A stretch of 64,000 nt of DNA from Bacillota bacterium. GTDB lineage: Bacteria; Bacillota_I; Bacilli_A; Erysipelotrichales; Coprobacillaceae. The stretch covers positions 1 through 64,000 of the forward strand of contig JAUNWT010000004.1 in assembly GCA_030540195.1 (NCBI GenBank). The letters run 5' to 3'. This document shows, piece after piece, positions 7,757 through 17,482 of this stretch. How positions within the stretch are numbered: position 1 is the first letter of the stretch; every line of letters starts with the position of its first letter. Under the pieces are notes generated by a model. It was not told the origin of the DNA. It worked only from the letters and a program-made list of their open reading frames with translations, and did no database searches. A program made the translations under genes and the position numbers.

Positions 7757-9145
7757 TTATTTTTTCTTTTTCTTTTTATGACGTACTTTTTTACGATTTG
7801 GTCCACCTACAAAGTGTCCTCCGCCCATTTTTGGTAAACCAGTAGCACTATCTAAATTTGACATTTGTTTCATCATTTGTTTAGATTGTTCAAATTGTTT
7901 TAAAAGACGATTGATAGCTGCTAGATCTTTTCCACATCCTTTAGCGATACGTTGTTTTCTTGATAACGTAATAATGCTTGGATCACGTCTTTCTTCTAAA
8001 GTCATCGAATAAATGATAGATTCTGTTTCTTTCATTCTTTGATCTGTTGTTTCATCATTTAAATTAGGCATTGATGGCATACCTGGAATCATTTTTAAAA
8101 TTCCTGAAAGTGGTCCTAATTTTCTTAATTGATGCATTTGTTCCAACATATCATCTAAACCAAAGCGTCCAGATTGCATCTTTTTCATGGCTTTCATTGT
8201 TTCTTTTTCATCATAAACATCTTGTACTTTTTCTACTAAAGAAACAACATCACCCATACCAAGGATACGGTCAGCCATACGATCTGGATAGAATAAATCG
8301 ATTGCATCTAATTTTTCACCAGTACCGATAAATTTAATAGGGACATGAGTAATGTGTCTAATTGAAAGAGCACCCCCACCACGAGCATCCCCATCTAATT
8401 TTGTAAGAACAGCCCCAGTAATACTTAATTTTTCATTAAATGATGCTGCAACGTTAACGATATCTTGTCCTGTTAATGAGTCAACAACTAATAAAATTTC
8501 ATCTGGTTTTGCAATTTCTTTAACGTTTGCAAGTTCTTGCATTAATGGTTCATCAATGTGTAAACGCCCAGCTGTATCGATAATGATGACATCATTATTA
8601 TTTAATGCTGCATAGTTTAAAGCACCTCTTACGATATTTTCTGCTGATTCGCTTGTTCCTTTTTCATAAACAGGTACATCTAATTGTTTACCTAAAGTGA
8701 CTAATTGATCAACGGCTGCAGGACGATAAATATCTCCAGCAACAAGTAATGGTTTTTTACCATATTTACTTGTAATTAATTTTGCAATCTTTCCTGAAGT
8801 TGTTGTTTTCCCAGAACCTTGTAAACCAACCATCATAATTACGGTTGGTTTTTTGCTAAAATCAACTTCTGATACTTCATCACCTAATAAGTGTACTAAT
8901 TCATCATGAACGATCTTAACTAAAACTTGCCCTGGTTTTAACGAACCAACAACATCTGCCCCGATTGCTTTTTCTTTTGTCGATGCAATAAATTCTTTTA
9001 CAACTTGATAGTTGACATCCGCTTCTAATAAGGCAAGACGGATTTCTGTCAACATTTCTTCCATATTACTTTCTGTTAATTGCCCTTGTCCAGAAACTTT
9101 TTTCAAAGTGGACTGCAATCTTTCAGATAATGAATCAAATGCCAT
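7757..9145 (-). CDS. ffh: signal recognition particle protein Ffh
   Basis: SRP54 homologue that binds signal sequences of nascent membrane proteins and docks with FtsY. It has the N domain (residues 1-~95), G domain with GLQGSGKTTT near residue 107, DTAGRL and TKLDGDARGG, and a methionine-rich M domain (about 300-440) with MLEQMHQLRKLGPL and repeated MM/KQM pairs. The tail is a run of basic residues ending in KKKKKK. 462 residues is usual. It is 9 bp after ylxM. Confidence 0.98.
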   Translation of the reverse strand: MAFDSLSERLQSTLKKVSGQGQLTESNMEEMLTEIRLALLEADVNYQVVKEFIASTKEKAIGADVVGSLKPGQVLVKIVHDELVHLLGDEVSEVDFSKKPTVIMMVGLQGSGKTTTSGKIAKLITSKYGKKPLLVAGDIYRPAAVDQLVTLGKQLDVPVYEKGTSESAENIVRGALNYAALNNNDVIIIDTAGRLHIDEPLMQELANVKEIAKPDEILLVVDSLTGQDIVNVAASFNEKLSITGAVLTKLDGDARGGGALSIRHITHVPIKFIGTGEKLDAIDLFYPDRMADRILGMGDVVSLVEKVQDVYDEKETMKAMKKMQSGRFGLDDMLEQMHQLRKLGPLSGILKMIPGMPSMPNLNDETTDQRMKETESIIYSMTLEERRDPSIITLSRKQRIAKGCGKDLAAINRLLKQFEQSKQMMKQMSNLDSATGLPKMGGGHFVGGPNRKKVRHKKKKKK

Positions 9146-9154
9146 ATAAACCTC

Positions 9155-9484
9155 CTATAAATCTCTTAACATTTGTAAATGTTCATCAATATTTTTATGT
9201 TCTTCTTTAATATCTTTTTCTAAATCATCAATAATTTCTAAGCGTTTTTGATGTTTTTCTAACAACTGTAATTTTTCTTCATAATTTTCTAAATGTAAAC
9301 ATGCTTTTTTGATGTTATCAAAAACTGCATTTTTTGAAACATTTTTAATTAAAGAAATTTCTGACAAAGATAAATCTTCATGATAATAAAGATCAAGATA
9401 TTCTCTTTGTTTTTCCGTTAATAAATCTTCATAAAGATCCATCAACAAATTCATTCTTTGTTTCTTTTCTAATGTATCTTCCAT
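9155..9484 (-). CDS. ylxM: YlxM/p13-like SRP-associated protein
   Basis: A small helix-turn-helix protein of 109 residues. The region TEKQREYLDLYYHEDLSLSEISLI..VSKNAVFD resembles a sigma-factor region-4 HTH, the hallmark of the UPF0122/YlxM family. In streptococci YlxM binds 4.5S RNA and tunes SRP GTPase activity. It starts with a TAATG overlap with ftsY and precedes ffh, the standard ftsY-ylxM-ffh order. Confidence 0.9.
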   Translation of the reverse strand: MEDTLEKKQRMNLLMDLYEDLLTEKQREYLDLYYHEDLSLSEISLIKNVSKNAVFDNIKKACLHLENYEEKLQLLEKHQKRLEIIDDLEKDIKEEHKNIDEHLQMLRDL

Positions 9485-10470
9485 TATACTTCCTCTACAA
9501 GTCCTTTACATAAACCATAGATGTATTGTTCCAAATCAAATTCTTGTAAATCATCTACTTGTTCACCTAATCCGATAAATTTAACAGGAATATTTAATTG
9601 ATCTTTAATCGATAAAACAATACCACCTTTAGCTGTTCCATCCATCTTTGTAAGAACGATTCCTGTAATATCTGTAATTTTAGAAAATTCTATTGCTTGT
9701 GAGACACCATTTTGTCCTGTTGTTGCATCAACAACAAGTAATGTTTCATGTGGACCTTCAGGAACAACACGTTTAATGATACGATTCATCTTTTCTAATT
9801 CGTTCATTAAGTTGACTTTATTTTGTAATCTTCCAGCCGTATCACAAATTAAGACATCTGCTCCTGTTTCTTTAGCTCTATTTAAAGCATCAAAAACAAC
9901 AGCGGAAGGATCACCACCTTCTTTACCTTTAATAATATCAACGCCTACTCTTTCAGCCCAAACAGCAAGTTGATCGATTGCTCCTGCTCTAAAAGTATCT
10001 CCCGCTGCCACAACAACTTTTTTACCTTCATCATGAACAATACGATGAGCAAGTTTACCAATTGTTGTTGTCTTTCCTGCACCATTGACACCAACCATTA
10101 AAATAACAGTTAATCCTTCAGGGGCATAGTTGATTTTTGTTGACATAACACTTTCATTTGCATAGATTACAAACATTTTATCAACAATAATATCATTGAT
10201 TTCACGAGGATCTGTGATGTTTTGAATTCTCACTTCTGCTTTGATTTCTGAAACGATCTTCATAACCATAGAAACCCCAACATCAGCCATAATCAAAATA
10301 TTTTCTAATTCTTCAAAATATTCATCATTGATTTCTCTAAATCTGGCAGCTAATTCATTAATACGATCTGAAAAAGTTGTTGAAGATTTATCAAGTCCTG
10401 CTACATATTTTTCATTTTGTTTTGTCGATTTACCTACTAATTTTTCTTTTATATCTTTAAAAAATCCCAT
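9484..10470 (-). CDS. ftsY: signal recognition particle receptor FtsY
   Basis: Membrane-associated SRP receptor GTPase. The 328-residue protein has a short NG form without the long acidic A domain: the N domain in the first ~110 residues, then GVNGAGKTTT (G1) near residue 135, DTAGRLQNK (G3) and LTKMDGTAKGG (G4). GGAGGTG is well placed before the ATG. It directly follows smc and overlaps ylxM, so SMC, SRP receptor and SRP are in one transcription unit. Confidence 0.97.
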   Translation of the reverse strand: MGFFKDIKEKLVGKSTKQNEKYVAGLDKSSTTFSDRINELAARFREINDEYFEELENILIMADVGVSMVMKIVSEIKAEVRIQNITDPREINDIIVDKMFVIYANESVMSTKINYAPEGLTVILMVGVNGAGKTTTIGKLAHRIVHDEGKKVVVAAGDTFRAGAIDQLAVWAERVGVDIIKGKEGGDPSAVVFDALNRAKETGADVLICDTAGRLQNKVNLMNELEKMNRIIKRVVPEGPHETLLVVDATTGQNGVSQAIEFSKITDITGIVLTKMDGTAKGGIVLSIKDQLNIPVKFIGLGEQVDDLQEFDLEQYIYGLCKGLVEEV

Positions 10471-10473
10471 TTA

Positions 10474-13434
10474 TTAGACACCTCCTTGATGTTGATCATT
10501 TGAAAAATCAACAGCTTCTTCTAATTTAACACTTACGAGTTTTGTAACACCTTTTTGTTGCATGGTCGCTCCATAAAGAAGATCACATTCTTCCATTGTT
10601 CCTTCACGATGCGTTACAACAATAAACTGTGTCTGCGAAGAAAATTCTCTTAAAAATTTTGCAAATCTTTCAACATTGGCCATATCAAGTGCAGCTTCGA
10701 CTTCATCTAAGATACACATTGGTACTGGTCGAACTTTTAAGATTGCAAATAAACACGAAATCGCAATTAAAGCCTTTTCTCCTCCAGAAAATAAAGTAAT
10801 ATTAGAAACTGATTTCCCTGGTGGTTGAACATCTATATCAATTCCTGTTTCTAAAATATTATCAGGATCTGTATATTTGATTTCTGCTCTTCCTCCACCA
10901 AATAATTCTCTAAAAACAAGATTGAATTGATAATTGATTTTATCAAACGTCGTTGAGAATTTTTCAACCATGATATCGTCCATTTCATCAATTGCTTGAA
11001 TAATTTTATCTTGTGCTTGAATTAAATCCAAACGTTGTCCATTCATATCTTCATAACGTTTAGAAACTTCTTCATATTCTTCAATTGAATCAAGATTGAC
11101 ATGACCTAAAGCATTGATTTCATTTCTTAAAACTGCTACTTCATAACGCGATGATTCCATATCTAATTCTTCTTGGTAATTTTCACTTGCATATTCATAA
11201 GTCATTGCATATTCATTAGATAAACGATTTAAATAATTATTTAAAGAAGCTTCTTGTTTAGTAGAAGCAATTGCTTTTTCATTAACCTGGCTTTGAATAT
11301 CTTTTAAATCTTTACGAAGTGTTTTCAATGCACTTTCAAGCTGTTCGTTTTCATTAACATAAGACATTCTCATTTCACGTTTTGATTTAATTTGTTCCGT
11401 AAGTTGATCGCGGTGTTGAATCGCTTCATTTAATTCAATAACCAATTGATTATTAACTTTACCACTTTTAAAATCTTCTAATTCAACATTTTGATGAGAT
11501 AAGTCTTCATATTCCCCTTTAGCAACAATCAATTCTTCTTTTTTATTTTGAACAACAACTTCTAATTTTGCATAAGACATTTGTTTTTGAAGTAATGTAT
11601 GAGAAATTTCTTTTGATTCATTTTCTAATGAATTCAATTCATTCTTTTCTTTTGCAAGTTTATTTTCAAGTTCTTTTAAATTTTCTTTAACTTTTTCAAG
11701 TTCTCTTTTTTGAATAATTGAAGATTGTTGTCTATTGGCACTTCCTCCGGTTAGAGAACCACCCACATTAACAACATTGCCATCAAGCGTGACGACTTTA
11801 TAACGTGCATATGTTGCTTTAGAAATTTCTGTGGCATGATCAATGTTATCCGCCAAAATCACATTTCCTAATTGATTTAAAATAACATTCTCTATTTTTT
11901 TGTCACTGGAAACAAAATCACTGACCACACCTAAATACCCCTCTAAAGTTGGACATAAAATCTCATGTTCTTCGCGAAGTGAACGTGGTTCCATTGTTTC
12001 TAATGGTAAAAAAGTTGCACGACCTGCTTTATTATCTCTTAAAAATTTAATAGCTAAACGTGCTTGTAAATCATCTTTTGTCACGATAAATTGTAAAGCA
12101 CTTCCTAGAGCTGTAGAAATAGCTAGGTCATATTCTTGATCATTTTTAATGAGATCACCAAAAACACCAATAATATCAGGGTTTTGATTAGCAAGAGACA
12201 TCACTGCTTTAACACCACTATGATAGTTTGATTTATTTTCTACTAAATCAATTAGAATTTCTTGCCTATTTTTATTTTTAGTAATTTCTTGGGTTAAATG
12301 ACTAATTGATTGATGCTTTTCTTGAATCTTTAAAGTCATTTCTTTTTGTTTGTTAGATAAATCATTTAAATCTTTTTCAGTTTCTTCGAGACGACCTACA
12401 CGGTTGTTATATTCTTCCACAACATCCGCTAAAATAGCTTTTAAATTTTCTAACTTATGAGCAATATCATCGTTATCCTTTGACTCTAAGGCATGTTTAC
12501 GTTTTTGATCTACTTCTACTTTACTTGTTTCTAGTCTTGAAACTTCAGACATTGCTTCTAAAAGCTGACTTTGTAAAGCATTGATTTCATTATCTAAAAC
12601 AAACATCTTTTTTTTGATTTCATCATTTGCAGTTTCTTTTAATAAGATTTCTGCATCTAATGAAGCTTGTTTTTCATTTAATGATTTTAAAACCTTAGAA
12701 AGTTCTTCTAGTATCTCATTTGTTTCCGCAATTTCATGTACTAATACATTGACTTCGATAGATGTTAATTTTTCTTTTAATTCTAAATAAGTCTCTGCTT
12801 TTTCTTTTTGTTTTTTCAAAGGAGTAATTTGTTTTTCCAATTCATAAACAATATCCCCAATACGATCTAAGTTTTCTTTCGTTCTTTCTAATTTACGGAT
12901 TGCTTCTATTTTTCTTTTTTTATATTTCGAAACACCTGCTGCTTCTTCAAAAATAGCTCTTCTTTCTTCAGGTCGGTTATCCGCAAAATTAGAAATATTT
13001 CCTTGAGAAATAATGGAAAGCGAATCTCTACCTAATCCAGTATCTAAAATTAAATCTGTAATATCTTTCAAACGACATTGTTGTCTATTTAATAAGTATT
13101 CTGCTTCATTTCCTTGACGATAAAGACGTCGGGTAATTTCTACTTCATTATAATCATAATTCAGTGTTCGATCTGAGTTATCAAATACAAGTGTTACTTC
13201 CGCTAGATTTTGTGCACGACGGTCTTCAGAACCCGCAAAAATGACATCTGACATATTGCTTCCTCTTAAAGATTTAACCGATTGTTCTCCTAAAACCCAA
13301 CGTACCGCATCTGAAATATTTGATTTACCACAACCATTTGGCCCTACAATTCCTGTAATTCCTGGTTGAAATTCGACATTAACTTTATCAGCAAACGATT
13401 TAAATCCATGTAATTCAATTCTTTTTAAATACAT
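10474..13434 (-). CDS. smc: chromosome condensation protein SMC, short-armed
   Basis: ATPase that compacts and segregates chromosomes with ScpA and ScpB. The head has Walker A (GPNGCGKSN, near residue 34), signature FSGGEKALIAI and Walker B CILDEVEAALD near the C-terminus. The hinge spans about residues 400-560 (GVKAVMSL to the GGSLTGGSANR end). At 986 residues it is about 200 shorter than the usual ~1180. Both coiled-coil arms are short: roughly 200 residues on each side of the hinge. The shortening is symmetrical, so it is a real compact form rather than a deletion or frameshift. rnc, often upstream of smc, is absent here. Confidence 0.96.
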   Translation of the reverse strand: MYLKRIELHGFKSFADKVNVEFQPGITGIVGPNGCGKSNISDAVRWVLGEQSVKSLRGSNMSDVIFAGSEDRRAQNLAEVTLVFDNSDRTLNYDYNEVEITRRLYRQGNEAEYLLNRQQCRLKDITDLILDTGLGRDSLSIISQGNISNFADNRPEERRAIFEEAAGVSKYKKRKIEAIRKLERTKENLDRIGDIVYELEKQITPLKKQKEKAETYLELKEKLTSIEVNVLVHEIAETNEILEELSKVLKSLNEKQASLDAEILLKETANDEIKKKMFVLDNEINALQSQLLEAMSEVSRLETSKVEVDQKRKHALESKDNDDIAHKLENLKAILADVVEEYNNRVGRLEETEKDLNDLSNKQKEMTLKIQEKHQSISHLTQEITKNKNRQEILIDLVENKSNYHSGVKAVMSLANQNPDIIGVFGDLIKNDQEYDLAISTALGSALQFIVTKDDLQARLAIKFLRDNKAGRATFLPLETMEPRSLREEHEILCPTLEGYLGVVSDFVSSDKKIENVILNQLGNVILADNIDHATEISKATYARYKVVTLDGNVVNVGGSLTGGSANRQQSSIIQKRELEKVKENLKELENKLAKEKNELNSLENESKEISHTLLQKQMSYAKLEVVVQNKKEELIVAKGEYEDLSHQNVELEDFKSGKVNNQLVIELNEAIQHRDQLTEQIKSKREMRMSYVNENEQLESALKTLRKDLKDIQSQVNEKAIASTKQEASLNNYLNRLSNEYAMTYEYASENYQEELDMESSRYEVAVLRNEINALGHVNLDSIEEYEEVSKRYEDMNGQRLDLIQAQDKIIQAIDEMDDIMVEKFSTTFDKINYQFNLVFRELFGGGRAEIKYTDPDNILETGIDIDVQPPGKSVSNITLFSGGEKALIAISCLFAILKVRPVPMCILDEVEAALDMANVERFAKFLREFSSQTQFIVVTHREGTMEECDLLYGATMQQKGVTKLVSVKLEEAVDFSNDQHQGGV

Positions 13435-13449
13435 AGATGCTCCTTTCTT

Positions 13450-14022
13450 TTATTTAAATGTAATATTTCCATTTTTAAAAGATTCAATAATCGCTAGTGA
13501 TTCAACTTTAAGTCCTAAATCAACAAGTTTTTGATGTCCTTTTTGGAATCCTTTTTCAATAATAATACCACATCCAACAATTTGACATTTTGCTTGTTGA
13601 CACATATCAACAAGTCCCATCATTGCATTTCCATCCGCTAAAAAGTCATCAACAAGTAAAACATGTTCACCTTCATTTAAATATTTCTTTTTAACGCAAG
13701 CAATGTATCTTTTCCCCTTTGTATAAGAATAAACTTCACTTGTATATAAATCATCATTCACTGTTTTAGATGTTCCTTTTTTTGCAAAAACAACAGGAAT
13801 ATCATTTAATTCATAACTTAAAGCTAAACCTAAAGCAATTCCAGAAGCTTCAATTGTTAGAATTTTATCAATTTTTTCATCTTTAAAACGTCTTTTTAAT
13901 TCCTTAGCAATCGATCTATATGTTTTTGGATCAATTTGATGATTAATAAAACTATCCACTTTTAAAATATCTGGTTCAATAATTTCTCCATCAGTTAAAA
14001 TCTTTTCTTTTAATTCTTGCAT
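13450..14022 (-). CDS. xpt: xanthine phosphoribosyltransferase
   Basis: Converts xanthine and PRPP to XMP in purine salvage. The PRPP-binding loop reads VLLVDDFLADGNA near residue 100, and EASGIALGLALSYELN precedes it; the N-terminal MQELKEKIL and the 190-residue length match Xpt. AAGGAGATAAG is upstream of the ATG. In many Firmicutes xpt is preceded by a guanine riboswitch and followed by pbuX; neither is here. Instead it sits between a histidine kinase gene (10 bp upstream) and smc (15 bp downstream). Confidence 0.93.
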   Translation of the reverse strand: MQELKEKILTDGEIIEPDILKVDSFINHQIDPKTYRSIAKELKRRFKDEKIDKILTIEASGIALGLALSYELNDIPVVFAKKGTSKTVNDDLYTSEVYSYTKGKRYIACVKKKYLNEGEHVLLVDDFLADGNAMMGLVDMCQQAKCQIVGCGIIIEKGFQKGHQKLVDLGLKVESLAIIESFKNGNITFK

Positions 14023-14032
14023 ACTTATCTCC

Positions 14033-15406
14033 TTACAATTTCAAACGATTCATTAATTTTTGTTTTTCTATAGGTAATTTTACAATAAAGACAGTTCCCA
14101 CATCAACCTGTGAAAGAATATCAATCTTTCCATTATGTAAATCTACAATTGATTTAACAATGGCAAGTCCTAAACCATTTCCTTCTACATTACGCGCTTT
14201 ATCTTCTCGATAAAAACGTTCAAAGATATGAGAAACAACTTCTTTAGACATTCCAATTCCCGTATCCTCTATAGAAACTTCTACCTCTTTAGAAGTCTTT
14301 TTCATAGAGATTGTGATTAATCCCCCGTCATTTGTATATTTAATGGCATTAGAAACAATATTTGTCCAAACTTGCTCTAATCTTTGTTCATCACCATCAA
14401 TAACAATATCTTTTTTAGGAACTTGGAACTCTATTTCAATATTTTTTTCCATCGCTTGATTTTCTTGAGTGGAAATCACGCGATTCATTTGTTCAACAAG
14501 CGAATACGTAGAAATTTCTAATTCTATCTCTTCTCTGTCAAGCAAGGTCAATTGTAACATATTTTTCGCTAAAGAAGATAATCTTTTACTATTATATAAA
14601 ATAATATTTGCATATTTTACACGTTGCTCTTTAGGAAGGTCTTCTTCTTTTAAAATATTTGCAAACCCTTGTATTGAAGTTAAGGGTGTCTGGAACTCAT
14701 GTGAAATATCTGAAATGAATTTTTGACGTGTTTCATCTTGCTTAGCAAGTTGTCTTGCCATTTGATTGAAACCTTGATTCAATTTTGAAATTTCATCTTG
14801 TCCGACATTATCAACACGTACATCATAATTTCCGTTACTTAACTCTTTCAAGGCATTCGTAAGACGTGTCAATGGTTTAACAATAATATCAGCAATCACT
14901 AAGAAAACAATGCTACCTGTTAAAAAAACACATCCCAAAATCAAAATAGCTGAATTAGCAATGGCACTTTTTTGCCCGCTCGTATCTTTTTGAACATAAA
15001 TATAATAATCCACCCCATTGATATTATTTTTAGTTCCATAAGATAAGATTTCATCTCTCAATCTTTTTGAAAAAGTTTCATCTTTTTTTTCAAAAAAACG
15101 TGTCATTTCTTCAGGTGAAGGATTATATTTCTTATTTCCATAAGCAACATAACCGTCTTTTAAAGAATAACAAGTAATAGCCATTTCACTACTTTTAGCA
15201 TAAAGATCAATAATATCATCCTTGTTTTCAATATTACCATTTGACATTACCTTTATGACATAGTCATTGGTCGTAATCAAATCTTCTTCTACTGTTGATT
15301 CAATTTGTTCATCATTTAACTTCAATGACACATAGCCAGCCACGGAAAATGATGCCACAATCGTAATAAAAAAGCCAAAAATTAATTTAGAATAAATGGA
15401 TTTCAT
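14033..15406 (-). CDS. sensor histidine kinase (two-component)
   Basis: A 457-residue membrane histidine kinase. One membrane segment lies at residues 7-27 and a second near 148-172, enclosing an extracytoplasmic domain of ~120 residues; a HAMP domain follows (ITRLTNALKELSNGNYDV region). The phosphoacceptor box is ISHEFQTPLTSIQGF with histidine near residue 236. The ATPase domain has the N box (NIVSNAIKYTND), DTGIGMS and GNGLGLAIVKSI. It starts directly after the response regulator. The signal it senses is not evident. The layout resembles generic OmpR-partner kinases; no specific name is justified. Confidence 0.93.
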   Translation of the reverse strand: MKSIYSKLIFGFFITIVASFSVAGYVSLKLNDEQIESTVEEDLITTNDYVIKVMSNGNIENKDDIIDLYAKSSEMAITCYSLKDGYVAYGNKKYNPSPEEMTRFFEKKDETFSKRLRDEILSYGTKNNINGVDYYIYVQKDTSGQKSAIANSAILILGCVFLTGSIVFLVIADIIVKPLTRLTNALKELSNGNYDVRVDNVGQDEISKLNQGFNQMARQLAKQDETRQKFISDISHEFQTPLTSIQGFANILKEEDLPKEQRVKYANIILYNSKRLSSLAKNMLQLTLLDREEIELEISTYSLVEQMNRVISTQENQAMEKNIEIEFQVPKKDIVIDGDEQRLEQVWTNIVSNAIKYTNDGGLITISMKKTSKEVEVSIEDTGIGMSKEVVSHIFERFYREDKARNVEGNGLGLAIVKSIVDLHNGKIDILSQVDVGTVFIVKLPIEKQKLMNRLKL

Positions 15407-16078
15407 TTAATCAACCTCAACTTTATAACCTAAACCACGTACTGTAACAACATTGAACCCTGGTAAATGACCAATATTTTCTCGAATTCTTTTAATATGT
15501 ACATCAACAGTTCGATCAAATCCGTCATAATTCATTCCCCAAATTTTTTCAATTAATTGTTCTCTTGAAAAAATTTGATTTGGATGTTTTGCAAGTTCAA
15601 AAAGCAATTCAAATTGTTTCAATGGTAAATGGATACATTCATCTTTATATCTGATTTCATATTTATCCCCATCCAATTCAACATCCTTTAAATGAATGAT
15701 GTGTGATGTATTAATATCATATCTTTTCATAATTGCTTTGACACGCGCCATTAATTCATTTGGATCAAAAGGTTTAACAACATAGTCATCAACACCTGAT
15801 GAAAAACCTCGTAATTTATCTTTACTTTCACCTTTTGCAGTAAGCATAATACATGGAACATCTTTGAACTCTTTCATGTTTTCAACAAGTTCAAAGCCAT
15901 CCATTTTAGGCATCATCACGTCAATGATTCCTAAATCCACATATTCGTTTTCAAAAATGTTTAATGCTTCTTCCCCGTCACCGGCTTCTAAGACTTCATA
16001 GCCTTCTTTATTTAAATAAAACTTGAGTAATTCTCTAATATCTTGTTCATCATCAACAACTAATACTTTTGGTTTCAT
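15407..16078 (-). CDS. OmpR-family response regulator
   Basis: A 223-residue regulator with a receiver domain (KVLVVDDEQDIRELLKFYL, phosphoacceptor aspartate in IIDVMMPKMDG near residue 53, MLTAKG, and VKPFDPNEL) and a C-terminal winged helix (LPLKQFELLFELA, REQLIEKIWG, RTVDVHIKRIREN, VRGLGYKV). It is the first gene of a run RR-HK-xpt-smc-ftsY-ylxM-ffh with gaps of at most 15 bp. A sigma-A promoter precedes it. Confidence 0.95.
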   Translation of the reverse strand: MKPKVLVVDDEQDIRELLKFYLNKEGYEVLEAGDGEEALNIFENEYVDLGIIDVMMPKMDGFELVENMKEFKDVPCIMLTAKGESKDKLRGFSSGVDDYVVKPFDPNELMARVKAIMKRYDINTSHIIHLKDVELDGDKYEIRYKDECIHLPLKQFELLFELAKHPNQIFSREQLIEKIWGMNYDGFDRTVDVHIKRIRENIGHLPGFNVVTVRGLGYKVEVD

Positions 16079-16103
16079 TTTCTACACCTCAATTCAATTC
16101 AAA

Positions 16104-16133
16104 ATTATATCATAAAACCATAAAATAATACAA
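16104..16133 (-). promoter_or_regulatory. promoter of the two-component/smc run
   Basis: TTGTAT (16128-16133, minus) and TATAAT (16104-16109) are 18 bp apart, upstream of the GAGGTG ribosome site. A TATAAT for the divergent plus-strand gene lies at about 16196-16201 without a clear -35. Confidence 0.55.
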
Positions 16134-16228
16134 TCTTACAAAGGTTTACTTTATAAGAACTTGAACATTAAGGATACACAAAAAAAATATTTATTGTATA
16201 ATAAAGCAAGATTAAAGGAGATGTAGAA

Positions 16229-17482
16229 ATGATATTAGAAAAAATAGATCAAGATTTATTAGATTTAGCGAAACAATCAGATAACGATTTAAAAGATATC
16301 TACGCTAAAGTAGATGAAACATGTCTTATTAATTCAAATAAAGTTTTATCTGCTTTTATAGAAAATCAAGTTTCTTACAGTGATTTTACAGATATCAATG
16401 GTTATGGGAACTATGATGAAGGTCGAGATAAATTAGAAAGAATTTTTGCTTCTATTTTAGGATGTGACGATGCTTTAGTAAGACCACAAATCATGTCAGG
16501 AACAAATGCTTTATATTTAACGCTTTCTGCTTTATTAAAACATGGTGATACCATGATTTCAATTAGTGGTGAGCCTTATGATTCTTTACAAGAAATGATT
16601 GGTATAAGTGGTGATTCCAATCAATCATTAAAAGCCTACGGTGTAAATTACGAACAAATTGATTTAATTGATAATGAATTTGATGAAAAAAGTATTATTG
16701 AAAGACTTCAACAAAAAAATGTAAAACTTGTTGAAATTCAACGTTCTCGTGGATACAGCCAACGTTTATCACTTACAATTGATAAAATAGAATCAATTAT
16801 TCATAAAATTAGAGAAGTTAATCAAGAAGTCATTATTATGGTGGATAACTGCTATGGTGAACTTGTTGAAACAAAAGAACCTGGAGATATTGGTGCTGAT
16901 ATCGTTGTAGGATCATTGATGAAAAACTTAGGTGGTGGAATTGCCCCAACAGGTGGTTATGTTGCTGGTAATAAAGATTTAGTTTATGAAGTTGCACAAA
17001 GACTTACTGCCCCTGGTATTGGTAAAGACTTAGGTGCCAACTTTAATCTTAACAATGCCTTCTTTAAAGGTGTTTTCATGGCTCCAAATGCTGTAAAAAA
17101 TGCTTTAAAAACAGCTATTTTTACTTCATACATGTTAGAAAAATTAGGATATGAACATGTATCCCCTCGTTATAACGAAAAAAGAACGGATCTTATTCAA
17201 ACTTTAGATTTACATAGTAAAGAAAAATTAGTGAATTTCACTCAAGGAATTCAATCATCAAGTCCAATTGATTCCTTTGTACGTGTTCTTCCTGCTCCAA
17301 TGCCAGGTTATCCTTTTGATGAAGTCATGGCTAGTGGAAGCTTTACACAAGGAAGTACCATTGAATTAAGCGCCGATGCACCTGTAAAAGAACCTTATAC
17401 TTTATATATGCAAGGTGGTTTATCAATCGAATATGGAAAACTTTCCATCTTACTTGCTTTAACACAAATGAAAAACAAATAA
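16229..17482 (+). CDS. PLP-dependent methionine gamma-lyase/aluminium-resistance family protein
   Basis: A 417-residue fold-type I PLP enzyme of the cystathionine-synthase-like group called the aluminium resistance or YnbB family. Visible marks are RPQIMSGTNALYLTLSALL (PLP phosphate loop), MVDNCYGE (aspartate to the pyridine nitrogen) and VVGSLMKNLGGGIAPTGGYVAG with the Schiff-base lysine. The reaction in vivo is poorly known; family names include methionine gamma-lyase. AAAGGAG precedes the ATG. It is the only full-length plus-strand gene and stands alone between a divergent regulator and a convergent SDR gene. Confidence 0.85.
   Translation: MILEKIDQDLLDLAKQSDNDLKDIYAKVDETCLINSNKVLSAFIENQVSYSDFTDINGYGNYDEGRDKLERIFASILGCDDALVRPQIMSGTNALYLTLSALLKHGDTMISISGEPYDSLQEMIGISGDSNQSLKAYGVNYEQIDLIDNEFDEKSIIERLQQKNVKLVEIQRSRGYSQRLSLTIDKIESIIHKIREVNQEVIIMVDNCYGELVETKEPGDIGADIVVGSLMKNLGGGIAPTGGYVAGNKDLVYEVAQRLTAPGIGKDLGANFNLNNAFFKGVFMAPNAVKNALKTAIFTSYMLEKLGYEHVSPRYNEKRTDLIQTLDLHSKEKLVNFTQGIQSSSPIDSFVRVLPAPMPGYPFDEVMASGSFTQGSTIELSADAPVKEPYTLYMQGGLSIEYGKLSILLALTQMKNK

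Noticed and set aside
10474-13434. smc as a pseudogene or frameshifted gene
   Set aside because: The frame is open from Walker A to the signature and Walker B motifs, and both arms are shortened alike, so it reads as an intact compact SMC.
13435-14032. Guanine riboswitch for xpt
   Set aside because: Only 10 bp separate xpt from the kinase gene, so there is no room for one.
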